DNA of 64,000 bases, from the NCBI RefSeq assembly GCF_024139115.2, contig NW_026943359.1:31037-95036 (forward strand). Reading direction: 5' to 3'. Below, piece after piece: positions 1 through 11,087 of this stretch. Position 1 is the stretch's first letter. Each line of letters opens with the position of its first letter. The notes under the pieces are model-generated. The model made no database searches, was not told the DNA's origin, and saw only the letters and a list, made by a program, of their open reading frames with translations. The stretch is from Armigeres subalbatus. Taxonomy: Eukaryota; Arthropoda; Insecta; Diptera; Culicidae. Both the position numbers and the translations under genes were made by a program.

Positions 1-1960
1 CGAGCCTCTTGAAAGGAGGCTTCCGAGCCTCTTGAAAGGGGGCTTCCGAGCCTCTTGAAAAGAGGCTTCCGAGCCTCTTGAAAAGAGGCTTCCGAGCCTC
101 TTGAAAGGAGGCTTCTGAGACTCTTGAAAAGAGGCTTCTGAAACTCTTGAATAGAGGCTTCTGAGCCTCTTGAAAGGAGGCTTCTGAGACTTTTGAAAAG
201 AGGCTTCTGAAACTCTTGAAAGGAGGCTTCTGAGCCTCTTGAAAGGAGGCTTCTGAGCCTCTTGAAAGGAGGCTTCTGAGCCTCTTGAAAGGAGGCTTCC
301 AAGCCACTTGAAAGGAGGCTCTGAGCCTCTTGAAAGGAGGCTTCTGAGCCTCTTGAAAGGAGGCTTCTGAGCCTCTTGAAAGGAGGCTTCTGAGCCTCTT
401 GAAAGGAGGCTCTGAGCTCTTGAAAGGAGGCTTCTGAGCCTCTTGAAAGGAGGCTTCTGAGCCTCTTGAAAGGAGGCTTGAGCCTCTTGAAAGGAGGCTC
501 TGAGCCTCTTGAAAGGAGGCTTCCTGAGCCTCTTGAAAGGAGGCTTCTGAGCCTCTTGAAAGGAGGCTTCTGAGCCTCTTGAAAGGAGGCTTCTGAGCCT
601 CTTGAAAGGAGGCTTCTGAGCCTCTTGAAAGGAGGCTTCTGAGCCTCTTGAAAGGAGGCTTCTGAGCCTCTTGAAAGGAGGCTTCTGAGCCTCTTGAAAG
701 GAGGCTTCCGAGCCTCTTGAAAGGAGGCTTCTGAGCCTCTTGAAAGGAGGCTTCTGAGCCTCTTGAAAGGAGGCTTCCTGAGCCTCTTGAAAGGAGGCTT
801 CTGAGCCTCTTGAAAGGAGGCTTCTGAGCTCTTGAAAGGAGGCTCTGAGCCTCTTGAAAGGAGGCTTCCGAGCCTCTTGAAAGGAGGCTTCTGAGCCTCT
901 TGAAAGGAGGCTTCCGAGCCTCTTGAAAGGAGGCCTGAGCCTCTTGAAAGGAGGCTTCTGAGCCTCTTGAAAGGAGGCTTCTGAGCCTCTTGAAAGGAGG
1001 CTTCTGAGCCTCTTGAAAGGAGGCTTCTGAGCCTCTTGAAAGGAGGCTCTGAGCCTCTTGAAAGGAGGCTCTGAGCCTCTTGAAAGGAGGCTTCTGAGCC
1101 TCTTGAAAGGAGGCTTCCGAGCCTCTTGAAAGGAGGCTCTGAGCCTCTTGAAAGGAGGCTTCTGAGCCTCTTGAAAGGAGGCTCTGAGCCTCTTGAAAGG
1201 AGGCTTCCTGAGCCTCTTGAAAGGAGGCTTCCTGAGCCTCTTGAAAGGAGCCTTCCTGAGCCTCTTGAAAGGAGGCTTCCTGAGCCTCTTGAAAGGAGGC
1301 TTCCGAGCCTCTTGAAAGGAGGCTTCCGAGCCTCTTGAAAGGAGGCTTCCGAGCCTTGAACACCCCTTTCAAAAGGCACGGAAGTTCTTCTTTCAAGAGA
1401 CTTGGAACCCTCCTTTTAAGAGGCTTCATCTGCTTTGAAATGGTTCAGAAGGCCTCCGAGCTCGGAAGCTTCCTTTCAAGAGGCTCGGAAGCCTCCTTTC
1501 AAGAGGCTCGGAAGCCTCCTTTCAAGAGGCGCTCGGAAGCCTCCTTTCAAGAGGCTCGGAAGCCTCCTTTCAAGAGGCTCGGAAGCCTCCTTTCAAGAGG
1601 CCTCTTGAAAGGAGGCTTCCGAGCCTCTTGAAAGGAGGCTTCCGAGCCTCTTGAAAGGAGGCTTCCGAGCCTCTTGAAAGGAGGCTTCCGAGCCTCTTTA
1701 AAGGAGGCTTCTGAGCCTCTTGAAAAGAGGCTTCCGAGCTCGGAGGCCTTCCGAACCATTTCAAAGCAGATCAAGCCTTTTAAAAGGAGGGTTCCAAGTC
1801 TCTTGAAAGAAGGGCTTCCGTGCCTTTTGAAAGGGGTGTTCAAGCCTCTTGAAAGAAGGCTTCTGAAACACTTGAAATGAGGTTTCCGTGTCTTTTGAAA
1901 TGAGTTTACCGAGGCTCTTTAAAGGAGGCCTGCGAGTCTCTTAAAAAGCCGGAAAATAGT
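1..1960. repeat. 23-bp hairpin minisatellite array
   Basis: More than 70 tandem copies of a 20-24 bp (mostly 23 bp) unit of the form GAGCCTCTTGAAAGGAGGCTT. Each unit contains GCCTC..GAGGC, so every repeat can form a small hairpin. Copies are nearly identical from about 200 to 1350 and decay after 1850. Small deletions of 1-3 bp are scattered through the array. The many short ORFs across it are by-products of the repeat and are not genes. Confidence 0.95.
1359..1842. repeat. Large palindrome inside the minisatellite
   Basis: The array switches orientation here. Two arms of about 240 bp are mirror images around the 1600/1601 junction (CAAGAGG|CCTCTTG). The non-repeat segment AACACCCCTTTCAAAAGGCA at 1359-1378 has its reverse complement ending at 1842, which fixes the symmetry axis. 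The arms include distinctive non-repeat sequence, so this is an inverted duplication and not chance symmetry of the unit. Confidence 0.9.
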
Positions 1961-2465
1961 CTTTCAAGCCTCTCAAATAGAGATGGATTTTAGTTTAGAA
2001 GCATATTCTCAACATATCAATATTTTTCTAACATATGCTTATTTTTTGTTTCGATCAGATTTTCAAAATTTGTTCCTTCTTCGTTTGGTCTTTACCATTT
2101 TTGTGCTACAGCCCTTCATGTACTGTGCTGGGTGGTAGGCAAGATTAACCAGGATTTAATTTGCTGATTGAATTCGCGTGCATTGCATTTTATGAATAAT
2201 GCAAAGTTTTAAAATAATTATCAAAGCTTTATCAATCAAGAAACTTTATTACATCCGCCATTGCACATTTTTTCCGAGGTACCCCCTTAGGCCAGGGAAG
2301 GTACCCCCAGGGGTACATGTACCCCAGGTTGAGAACCGCTGCTATATAACATAAAAATAACAATTCTTGATTTTAGTATATATGCAACCAAATAAAGATT
2401 TCCAACTTCGATGGAAATAAAAGAATATAACAACGTTACATGACCATCTTATGATTTAATCCCGG
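1961..2465. other. Non-coding interval, no gene seen
   Basis: AT-rich sequence with no sustained ORF. Positions 2275-2342 carry a GGTACCCCC-rich segment ending in GGTTGAGAACCGCTG, which looks like the end of a dispersed element, but no matching second end was found. Confidence 0.5.
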
Positions 2466-2469
2466 AACG

Positions 2470-2735
2470 GTTATCCCGGAAACAGGTTCCCGTGGGGCCT
2501 GAAGTGGCCACAAACTCATTTTGGAGAAACCCTGGCAATGTATGTACCAAAATTCGTGAAATTGTTTCGGAAGCATGATCTGATAAATAATTGGACCATA
2601 AGGTGGTTTGACAATGGGTGGGTATCAAAACTCATGAAATTGTTTCGGAAGCATGAGGCCATAGGATGGTTTGACAACGAACCGGTCATTCTCAAACAGG
2701 TTTCCGTGAAGCTCCTCATTCAGAAGAAACTCTGA
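2470..2735 (-). repeat. Dispersed satellite fragment (minus orientation)
   Basis: About one and a half units of the same repeat found in the opposite orientation at 3962-4620. Shared landmarks on the minus strand are CCGAAACAATT, TTTTGATACCCA and TTGCCAGGGTTTCT. A short related segment lies at 3070-3115. The two blocks are 1.2 kb apart and inverted relative to each other. Confidence 0.75.
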
Positions 2736-3170
2736 CTATCTTCTTTTTCTCCAATGATTTTACATGACAACTGGAACTTGACCTACTTTTCAACAATTCT
2801 ATTAGTATATCCACAGTAAATCAATTGAAAGCTTTTTATACCGATCAAATGCTTAACTATGTGTCTTGTATGGTGAGCACAAAAGATCGATTATGCCCAG
2901 AAAGTTGAGCACATTTCCAAATCGAAAGCAAGTGTTCTTTAGCTTAATGCGGGCTCGTCCTTATTCGATATTGAAGATATCGAGTTTAACCTCTTTTACT
3001 TTATTTTTAATTACTTTTGCTGGTCTACCGTTTCGATGGAAAACTTTCTTTAAGACCCATCATATTTAAAAGCATGCCTCCGGAACAGTTTCAAAAATGT
3101 TGATACTTATCCAGTTTTCCGCGAGTGATAACGACCGCTCGTTCCTCAACCGCCTCACTGCTCTGAACAT

Positions 3171-3243
3171 TCTGAACAATGTGGTAAATAAGAAGCTGTG
3201 GATGCAATAGATCCACACTTTCTTATTTGCTACATTGCTCAGA
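3171..3243. repeat. Strong hairpin, 33-bp arms
   Basis: Left arm 3171-3203 and right arm 3211-3243 are reverse complements apart from about five mismatches, with a 7-nt loop (GCAATAG). The size would suit a MITE core or an isolated RNA hairpin. No target-site duplication is evident. Confidence 0.75.
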
Positions 3244-3412
3244 TTGCTCCTTCTCACTTCTTTCTTTTTCTTTTTCCTCTTTTCCTTCCAGCTTCTTCCT
3301 TCTTCTTCAAACTGCTATCTTCTCACTTCTAGCATCTTACTTCTCGCATCTCACTTCTCATTCTTTACTCTGTTTTCTTACTTCTTTCTTCTCACTTCTT
3401 ATTACAGTAATA
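3236..3412. repeat. Pyrimidine-rich low-complexity tract
   Basis: Imperfect repeats of TTCTCACTTCT on the plus strand, almost free of G. The overlapping ORFs with long Ser/Leu/Phe runs reflect base composition. Confidence 0.85.
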
Positions 3413-3835
3413 TGCCGATTTCATCATCCCCTTGGTGAATTTTGGGGTGATAAAATAGGGAATGTGACAAAATCAGATTTTTTTATTTTCAATTTTTTAA
3501 TCCATTTCACAAATTTGAATCAGTTTATACCTTGGAAAGGTAAAATGCGTGAACGGTACCCGTTATTTCTTGTCAAAAAGACTTAAAAAAATCTTGACAG
3601 GTACTCAGAAATGATTTATAATAAACCACAGGCGCTGTAAGTTATTTCATGAAAATCATTGTTGTTTGCTGAATAATTTACAAAAATAAAAAGAACGACT
3701 AAAATTTTCAAAATTTTCTGTGGTGGCAAAATGGGCAAAACCGTGACAAAAGCGGGGCGTGATAAAATCTGGTCGGAAATGTAATAAAATGGAAGGTAGA
3801 CAATATAGGGGAGTGACAAAATCATGTCAACACTG

Positions 3836-3950
3836 TGTCACTTTTCACTTCCCTCTTCTCATTTCTTTCATTTCACTTTTCACTTTTCTTTTTCCACTTT
3901 TTACTTTCCACTTCTCACTGCTCACTTCTCACTATTCACTCACTCGTTAT
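3836..3950. repeat. Second pyrimidine-rich tract
   Basis: The same TTTCACTT/TTCTCACT repeat as at 3236-3412, immediately before the satellite block at 3962. Confidence 0.85.
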
Positions 3951-3961
3951 TCTACCTATTA

Positions 3962-4620
3962 ACCCATTTTCTTGGAAAAACATGTTTTCGAAACAATTCC
4001 AAGAATGTTGATGCCAGGGTCTCTTCTAAATGAGTTTGTGGCCACTAAAGGCCCTTCGGGAACCTGTTCCAGGATGACTGTTCCAGTTGATATCCATCCT
4101 ATGGTCTCAACTACATGGAAAACATGTTTCCGAAACAATTCCAAGAATTTTGATACCCATATTGCCAGGGTTTATTCTAAATAAGTTTTTGACCCCTATG
4201 GGCCCTCCTGGAACTTGTTCCAGGATGGCCGTTCCGGTTCATATCCATCATATGGTCTCAACCACAAGAATAACATGTTTCCAAAACAATTCTCGGGTAC
4301 TTATTCAAAAGGACGTATGTGATTTTGTAAACAAAGATTCAAACGTCGATTTGTTCAATCTGATGGAACTCCCACGCAAACCAACAACACCAACAGGTAG
4401 CCGAAGGCTTCCCCTATCCGTCTGTGATGATGGATTGCGTGAGGGTGCTATCAGATTGGACAAATCGACGTTTGAATTTTTGTTTACAAAATCACATACG
4501 TCCTTTTGAATAAGTACCCGAGAATTCCAAGAATTTTGATACCCATATTGCCAGGGTTTCTTCTTAATGAATTTGTGGTCACTATAGGGCCCACGGGAAC
4601 CTATTCCAGATTATTCTTCA
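3962..4620 (+). repeat. Tandem satellite, ~150-165-bp unit
   Basis: About three to four diverged units, each with CGAAACAATTCCAAGAA, TTGATACCCATATTGCCAGG, a GGCCACTA..GGGCC segment, GGAACCTGTTCCAGGATG and TATCCATCCTATGGTCTCAA. One unit is interrupted by the element at 4292-4522. Confidence 0.85.
4292..4522. mobile_element. MITE/foldback element, 231 bp, ~73-bp TIRs
   Basis: The left terminal repeat begins CTCGGGTACTTATTC and the right end is its reverse complement. The arms match over about 73 bp with two mismatches and enclose a shorter, more diverged stem. It is flanked by AATT at 4288-4291 and 4523-4526 and splits the satellite motif CAATTCCAAGAA, whose intact form is visible in neighbouring units. 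The ORF running across it is a read-through artefact. Confidence 0.9.
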
Positions 4621-4622
4621 TT

Positions 4623-5157
4623 TTTGAGACATGGTTTAGCAAATCCGGAATTCCGGTAACCAGGTAATCCGGATCGGTCCTATGTAACATGGATCGTACA
4701 GAGGATGAATTTCTTAATCCATAGCAAACGTCCAAATCAGTTGAAAACTGACGAAGTTATGGTCAAACCAAGAACGTGGTTACCCGAGTACCTTATCGGA
4801 ACGTTACGGGGTAAAAATATACAGAAGCTCCACCCCAAGCCCCTCATTACTGAATAGTCATTTTGATATCACCCAAACCTAAATTTTGCCGAGTTTGAAG
4901 ATGGCCCGGAGTCCTGCGATGTTTAGAACCCTCAAAAAATTTCACTTGAAAATGAAAAAGGTACACGAGTACCTTGTCGGTGAGGATTAAGAAAATTTTA
5001 CTTTTGAATTCTGTTTATGTTGTTCATGGTGAAATATTAAGCAAATTGATGATCTCGATGCAATATTTGTCGTTAATTTCAATCAATAAAACTCATTAAT
5101 CACATTGGCTGCAAGTCCCTGATTTAAATCACATATTGAGCAAAGCGATTGTTATGT
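4623..5157. other. Non-coding interval
   Basis: No sustained ORF, no recognised element and no clear repeat seen. Confidence 0.4.
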
Positions 5158-5556
5158 AGCGTACACACGCTCAAACACGTTGGACTAACATTGACTCCGC
5201 CCCCAATAAAACGCAACCGATGCTGCTTTGTTTGACCGTGTGTGAAGTTGTTCGAACACCCATTTGACGATTGGCGGCTCGGTTGGAAAAAATCAAAACG
5301 GTTTGATTTTGATTTGACCTGTCGATGGCGATATCAAGGTTCGCCGAACATGTATGAGCGTTTGTAGTGAAGTCGCACAAATCCCCATATATTTTTTGAT
5401 GGTTGGTGTTCAAGTTGGCGTTTCGGTCGTTCGTTTGTGATATTGGTGGTCGGATAAATTGAGTGTTCGCGCCGCTGTTGGTGGTGCTTGTTGGGTGCTT
5501 GACTAAACGAGAGGTGGAGTCAATGTTGGTCAAACTGCTTGACCAGTGTGTACGCT
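5158..5556. mobile_element. MITE-like element, ~400 bp
   Basis: The left end AGCGTACACAC and the right end GTGTGTACGCT are perfect 11-bp inverted ends. Inside them ACATTGACTCC (left) and GGAGTCAATGTTGG (right) extend an imperfect terminal repeat of about 45 bp. No target-site duplication could be decided. The 136-codon minus-strand ORF inside resembles no protein I know. Confidence 0.6.
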
Positions 5557-6921
5557 CCATTACGATGTTAAACTTTTCCAATTTTGAAGTACGTTATTTT
5601 GTGTAGGTGTTGGTGTTGGATACGCTAGAAACGACAGCTCAGCACGGGCCCGGACTAAACGTAAGTTGAATATGTCTAGACATCTGATTCCAAGAAACAT
5701 TTATTTGCGTAACACTAACAGAAAATTTAAATGAAACATGCAAACATATAGATCAATACCATGCTGAAAATGATTACAATAACACAATTTTTGTACAAAT
5801 TACTCCTCTTTATTAGGAAAATTTGAATAGACCGTAAACAGCACCAAATTCCTGTTTTACTACGACGATTATAATTACGAAACCAACATATTATAATTTT
5901 CGTTAAGGAAAAGGTTAGAAAGAAGCCAAAAGGTGGAAAGTCGAAAGACGAAGAAATTGTGAGTAGTGAAGTATCAGTGGTAGTGGTCACGGATAATGAG
6001 GAGTGCAATGCGACAAGTGTGATAAATGGCATCATTCTGCGTTGGAGTCACAGAGAAAGTAGAGAACCGATGAAGAAATCGTCCAAAATGCGTATCTGCA
6101 GCATGGGCCTGGGGGTTCAACTTCCAGCAAAAATCTTCAACAAGTTGGTGATCCGAAAAGCAGTAAAGCACTCACCAAAACTCTAAATCTTGGTTTAAAA
6201 AAATGGATTGCTAAGCTGTCTTTAGCAATACCAACTTTTACTGGAAATTAGCAATAGTCAGACTCAATAACTGAATGTCAGCAATAAGTTTTTTTTACTG
6301 ATCACCTAGCAATTCATTCATTTGTCAAATGAACTTTTATGATGACGTGATCGTCAAATTTTTCATAAACAGAAGGCAATCAGAGATTCTTTTCCGAGGA
6401 AATTGTGTCGCTCACAAAGACTCAGCTGGCGGCTCGTTAAGCTATATCGAAAGTTCTTCCAAACTTTTCCGGAAGGCTAGAAGAGTGTCCTATATACTTC
6501 TTCTCTTGTACTAACAAAACTGCCATGTGTGGTTTTAGGTAACAAGCCTGGATTAAAAACAAAGAGACGCAATACTCCTACCTTTAACAACCTTGTGCTC
6601 GATTGGAACAACCGATTTGACAGCAAATGCGCTGTTCCAATTTTGACACTTCATCTCTTTGTTATGAGTGCAGCCTCTTTAGTTTTACACCGAGAAAATT
6701 CTTTGTATTGAATATATTTGTCGCACATATAACTTTTTGCAATTTGGCGACCCAAATATATACAATTTGTACCCACACATAAATGCAATAGCTGCATATT
6801 AGAGACCACACATACATTTTATTTGATTATAGATTATATTTGTACTTCGCGTGGAGAGTGGGTATGTGTGCACTAATTAGAATCATGAATTAAATTAATG
6901 GATTTTTGCCAATAAAAATGT
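5557..6921. other. Non-coding interval; short unassigned ORFs only
   Basis: Mostly AT-rich. Plus-strand codons at about 5905-6185 encode a basic-to-acidic segment (KKPKGGKSKDEE then VSVVVVTDNEEC) without recognised domain. It could be a remnant upstream of the Bel/Pao gag at 6922, but this is a guess from position only. Confidence 0.3.
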
Positions 6922-8840
6922 GTGGAATTTTTGCAGTGTAGGGATGCAGAAAATGCGGTAAGGGTACAAAAGTGCCTGTCAGGAAAAGCCTACTACTCCG
7001 TCAAAAGCCGTTTGCATGCATCCTTCGAACGTGAGAGAAGTCTACGCATGCGTTTTGGTCAGCCGGAAGCTATCATCCATTCGTTGATAAACAAAATAAC
7101 GTTGTTGCCGTCTCGAAATCTAAACCATAATGGATTTCGCAATTGAAGTTCAAAACAGTGGATGCATGCCAGCTGGAAGAGCATAGTATAACGTGTCGTT
7201 ATTACATCAGCTGGTTAGCAGACTGTCACTGACAATCAAACTAGATTGGGTTAAATATAGGGCTTCCATTCCCGGAAACGATTTCCCGGGAAATCATATT
7301 TCCCGGGATTCCCGATTCCCGGGATTTATGTATCAGTTTCCCGAATTTCCCGGGAAATGAGCATACTAAAATATTTTGTAATATTGTCTTATTTTTTTAT
7401 TTTGATGATAACGGATTTTGGGGTATCAATTACATTTTTTTACTAGCATCATCTAACTATTTATTTCACTTTTGAAGTTTAAGAATTCAAGTTATAACTG
7501 AAAATGTTACAGAATCATACGGTGCATTCCAACACGCGTTGAAGAGAGGCGAGACAAATAACCAGTTTGTATCTATCGTTTGTTTATCAGTAAATTCAAA
7601 CGCCCGTAAGCGTTGTGAAGTCGAAATAAAAATTAAGTGTCTGTGGTGAAACCGCAGAGCTACCAATGTTTGCAGATATTCAGGCAATAGGAGTGACCGC
7701 TTTGGCAGGTTTGTCCTATTATTGTCAAAGGTTTTTAAGAGCTTCAATCCTTTTTGATTCAATTCTAACAGATCTTGATGGAAAAACAGATTTTAGGTCT
7801 TTAGTATGCAGTATAGTCAGGATCATTAAAGTACGACAATCAAGCATTCGCCTGAGAGCTCTTTTTTTTATTTCGAATGGAAGAATTCCATTTCAAATAT
7901 TTCATTCATCTGCTTTAAATAAAAAAAAAAATGTGTTCAAGTAGACGTACATGAATAAAAATGGTTTATCCTTCAAAGTTGACCAGAAGATTCTATGCAC
8001 TAAAAGAATTCGTCGAGTATAAGAATACTTCATGTTAGGAATATTTTGGCGATAAAAGAAGAGAATCTCTCGAAGCCGTCGTTGTCCAAAAACTGAAAAA
8101 AATGCGGATACAACCTGAAAAAGTTTTTTAAACAAATTATGGAAAAGTAGCTCATAGTGCAGCTTATCAGGACACTGCAGATCTTACTCTTGAGCCAGAG
8201 CAGATGCTGATACTTATGACATGGCGAACGTTTTGTAGTGGAGTTAACGATTTTCGAACTGAACAAAAACTTTCTCAGGCTTTCAACAACTCTTTCATCA
8301 TTTGAGGACAAAATAGCAAGCCAAATGTCGAATGTATATTTTCAAAACCATATTTTACGACAAAATTTAAACTACGATTTTGAATTAGTTTCGAGAAGTT
8401 TTTTATTTCCCGGGATCCCGGGAAATCCCGGGAAATTATTATTTCGTTTCCCGTTTCCCGGGATGTTGATTCCCGGGAAAAATGGAAGCCCTATAAATAT
8501 CGTCAGACGCTTCATAGAGTAAATCAAGACACGTTTCGGAAACAGGATCTATTCACTGGCTGAGGCGGCTAGCATGTTGACAATTCCTGGCATCCAAGAA
8601 CCGAAGTGTGTGAGAAACGAAACGCGTCCTGCTAGGAAAGGTAAACTGGATTTCACAATGTACATCTAGAATCACCTTCATTCGATCGCATACCGCGACC
8701 AGAAGGCATTCGCAAAGCGGCAAGGCAGTTGAAAAGTGCAAGCAGTTTCTAGAACTGTCTCGAGATTCTCGGTGGGCCCTTCTACACGACTTCCATCTCT
8801 GTCGGCGCTGTTTGGGAAAGCATAATGGTGATACACTGGG
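6922..8840 (+). pseudogene. Bel/Pao LTR-retrotransposon gag remnant, split by a hAT-like element
   Basis: The first part, 6950-7146, encodes RVQKCLSGKAYYSVKS and SLRMRFGQPEAIIHSLINKI, matching the Bel/Pao gag pattern in which a GKA-containing segment precedes 'LRxRFGxPExIIxSLI'. After the insertion at 7259-8492 the same protein resumes with NRIYSLAEAASMLTIP (about 8537-8585). It ends in a degraded zinc-finger region, KCKQFLELSRDSRWALL followed by LCRRCLGKHN (about 8730-8833). Stop codons and frame changes show that it is dead. Gag would package the element RNA. No LTR or pol is attached here. A separate Bel/Pao protease-RT remnant lies at 43385-44610. Confidence 0.75.
7259..8492. mobile_element. 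hAT-like DNA element, 1.23 kb, inserted in Bel/Pao gag
   Basis: Terminal repeats AGGGCTTCCATTCCCGG (left) and its counterpart ending GGAAGCCCT (right). Flanking 8-mers TTAAATAT (7251-7258) and ATAAATAT (8493-8500) differ at one base, consistent with the 8-bp duplication typical of hAT. Both ends carry several subterminal TTCCCGGGAA palindromes, as expected for transposase-binding sites. The interior has only short broken ORFs on both strands. I could not assign any of them to transposase, so autonomy is not supported. Confidence 0.75.
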
Positions 8841-9492
8841 AACACTGTTTGTTTACTCAACCGCCTTTTCTAAGCTCGAGATTAATATCGTCTCAATAAG
8901 TGAATTGTGATATAATAAATCGCGAGTGGTAGTGCTATTTATAGTTGAACACTATTTGGTGAAGAGGAAAGTGCGTACAGGTGAGAAACATGAGTGTTTA
9001 AGCGTTTTTTTTTACTTTGTGAAAAGTGTTGGACATACAAGAAAGACATGAACAACAAAAGAAACGATCCATAGCTTCAACTGCACGAAAAACATCGCAG
9101 TACAGATACTAGTATATAGACCGCATATTATTGCATGCAATCTTGCATAGACAAATGATATAGCATAAACTTGCATCGTAATCGGTGTTGCTAGTTTCTC
9201 TGACACAATGTTAAGTGATGAAGGATAGAATATTTTTTGGGGACAGCGAACGTATTTAAACTTTAATTGCTGATCATAACATTATTATTTCTATTATTGT
9301 TATTATTATTATTATTTTTTCTTCGTTATTGCAATTATCGTAATTTTCAATTAAAATATATATTACTTGCTAGCTTTTCTTAATTATACACTGCTTTGAA
9401 GACATAAATAATGAAAAACCCCAAATATAACAAACTTCTCTATAAATACGTTTTCAGCCATACGTTGTTAATATTGCTATTCTTCTTAATCG
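8841..9492. other. AT-rich interval before the LOA-type element
   Basis: Contains a (TTA)n-like stretch at 9275-9330 and no ORF of note. It could hold the 5' untranslated region of the downstream element, but no boundary or promoter was identified. Confidence 0.35.
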
Positions 9493-11084
9493 ATGACTGA
9501 TATCAACATGAGTTCGACTACTGACTTGAAAAACTGCTCATCTCTGCCGGAGCAAATGGAAATAGAAGGGATTTCAAGCGTTGAAGAGTCCTTAGAGAAC
9601 CAGCTCTTGAGAGATTCAGGTTCAGAGGATCAATCCTATTCTTCTTCCATTCTCAACACTCCGAAGCGCGATGATCGAATTGACAGCGAAAGTGACGATG
9701 GTGTTAATGTCACTATCAGAGCCATAAATCCTGCTCCTGCATTAACGAGCGGAAATGGCAGTTATGCTGTGGAAAACACCCCGGAAAATGCTTCTATAAC
9801 CAAATGGCGTAAACATCTTACCGTTAGTCAAAGGCGCAAAATGAAGAATCTACTTAAATCTGGGCTATCAAAAGAGGAAGCTCGGAGGAAAGTATTTTCA
9901 AACGATGCCCCTGAGACCAAACAAATTGTTAAACGAACTAGGGACTGTGATCATAGTAGCAGTGGTGAAAAACCAGGTGCTAAAAGATCAAAAAACTCAT
10001 ATCTGCCCAAAAGAACGTGCTGGTGTATCTAACGTTGACAGGCAAGCTGTGTCCAAGAGGGGCTCTGATCAGAGTGGATATAGGCCTAAGGTAACTAGAG
10101 GACTGCAAGACCGTCCGAAAAGTTCAAAGGCTGATCCGAACTCAGGTGGTCGGTCCTTCAGAGACGTGGCTAGCCTCGAAAAAGTTGGAATTATCAGCAA
10201 GGGATTTCCGTCTGACCAAATGACTACAGCGCAGTTAGACGCTGTTCAAGATGCCCTTCTGTTGAAAATAGAGGAGCAAAGACATGCAATAGGGCACTGC
10301 ACGGAAACATCTCTTTCTCTTTCGTTCCTCATAAATTTTGACGTTTACTGGCCTTGTTGTTTTCTAATTTCTTTGCAGTGAGAAAGAGACAAAGCAGTCC
10401 GTGCAGTGCCCTATAGTGAAGCCGAAGTTTACACGATGTAGCTACAAAAACGGTTACTTGGTCTTTGTTTGCAAAGATCATAAAACAGCGGAGTGGCTGA
10501 AAGTTGTAACGCGGTCACTAACTCCCTGGAAGAATGCAGAACTAATTGCCATGGATGAAAAGGATATTCCTCGTCCAGAGCTGTTTCACGCCTTCTTTCC
10601 CTTAAGTGCGGATTATACCGATGAGAGACTCAAAGGGCTAATAGAGAGTCAGAACGACGGTATCAATACAAACGGTTGGAGAATCCTTAGTCGGTCCAAT
10701 GCGAATAGACACGCAGAATGGATGTTAAACGTTGATGAAAAATCGCTTCAGTGCTTAAATGAACGCAATTTTGTGCTTAATTACCGATTCGGCGAAACGC
10801 AATTGAGGAAGATTAAACCCCAAAGTCAGCGTAAGACAGAAGATAAAGAAGATGATAGTAAATCGAACCGTGTCATCAGGAACAATCTTGCTAGCGATCC
10901 AAAAGAAGGACCGAGTGGAGCCAAAGCGGAGGTCTCTTCAAAAAGTTCTGATGGATCCCCGAAAGCTGATGGAGAAAAAGAAGACTGTCAACAATCGACA
11001 GACAACAAAAAAGGACAGGACGGGTTTAGCGCTCCCCCAAAAGGTCACCAGGAGCTGGCAGCCGTTAGAAATGAAACCAATTAA
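9493..11084 (+). pseudogene. LOA-type ORF1 (nucleic-acid-binding), broken
   Basis: The N-terminal part (9493-10032) is acidic and Ser-rich, then has WRKHLTVSQRRKM and LSKEEARRKVF, a basic segment typical of LOA ORF1 proteins. A frameshift near 9990-10020 moves to another frame, and a 122-bp MITE at 10291-10412 interrupts that. The C-terminal half (10401-11084) carries a DUF4780-like domain: NGYLVFVCKDHKTAEWLK, LTPWKNAELIAMDEKDIPRP, NGWRILSR and FVLNYRFGE. It ends in a Lys/Ser-rich tail just before ORF2. In intact relatives ORF1 binds element RNA. This copy cannot make a full protein. Confidence 0.75.
10291..10412. mobile_element. 122-bp MITE inside LOA ORF1
   Basis: Perfect 14-bp terminal inverted repeats, AGGGCACTGCACGG and its reverse complement. 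It is flanked by AT at 10289-10290 and 10413-10414. Element plus duplication is 124 bp, and the host frame changes by the amount this predicts. The ORF1 codons on the two sides become continuous if the insert is ignored, so it entered an intact reading frame. Confidence 0.85.
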
Positions 11085-11087
11085 GTT

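Noticed and set aside
1126..1880. Several 60-100 codon ORFs on both strands
   Set aside because: Products of the 23-bp minisatellite, with repeating composition and no domain.
1..1960. CRISPR array
   Set aside because: No unique spacers; units are contiguous and variable in length, and the context is eukaryotic.
4087..4509. 140-codon ORF
   Set aside because: Runs through satellite units and a foldback MITE; no protein resemblance.
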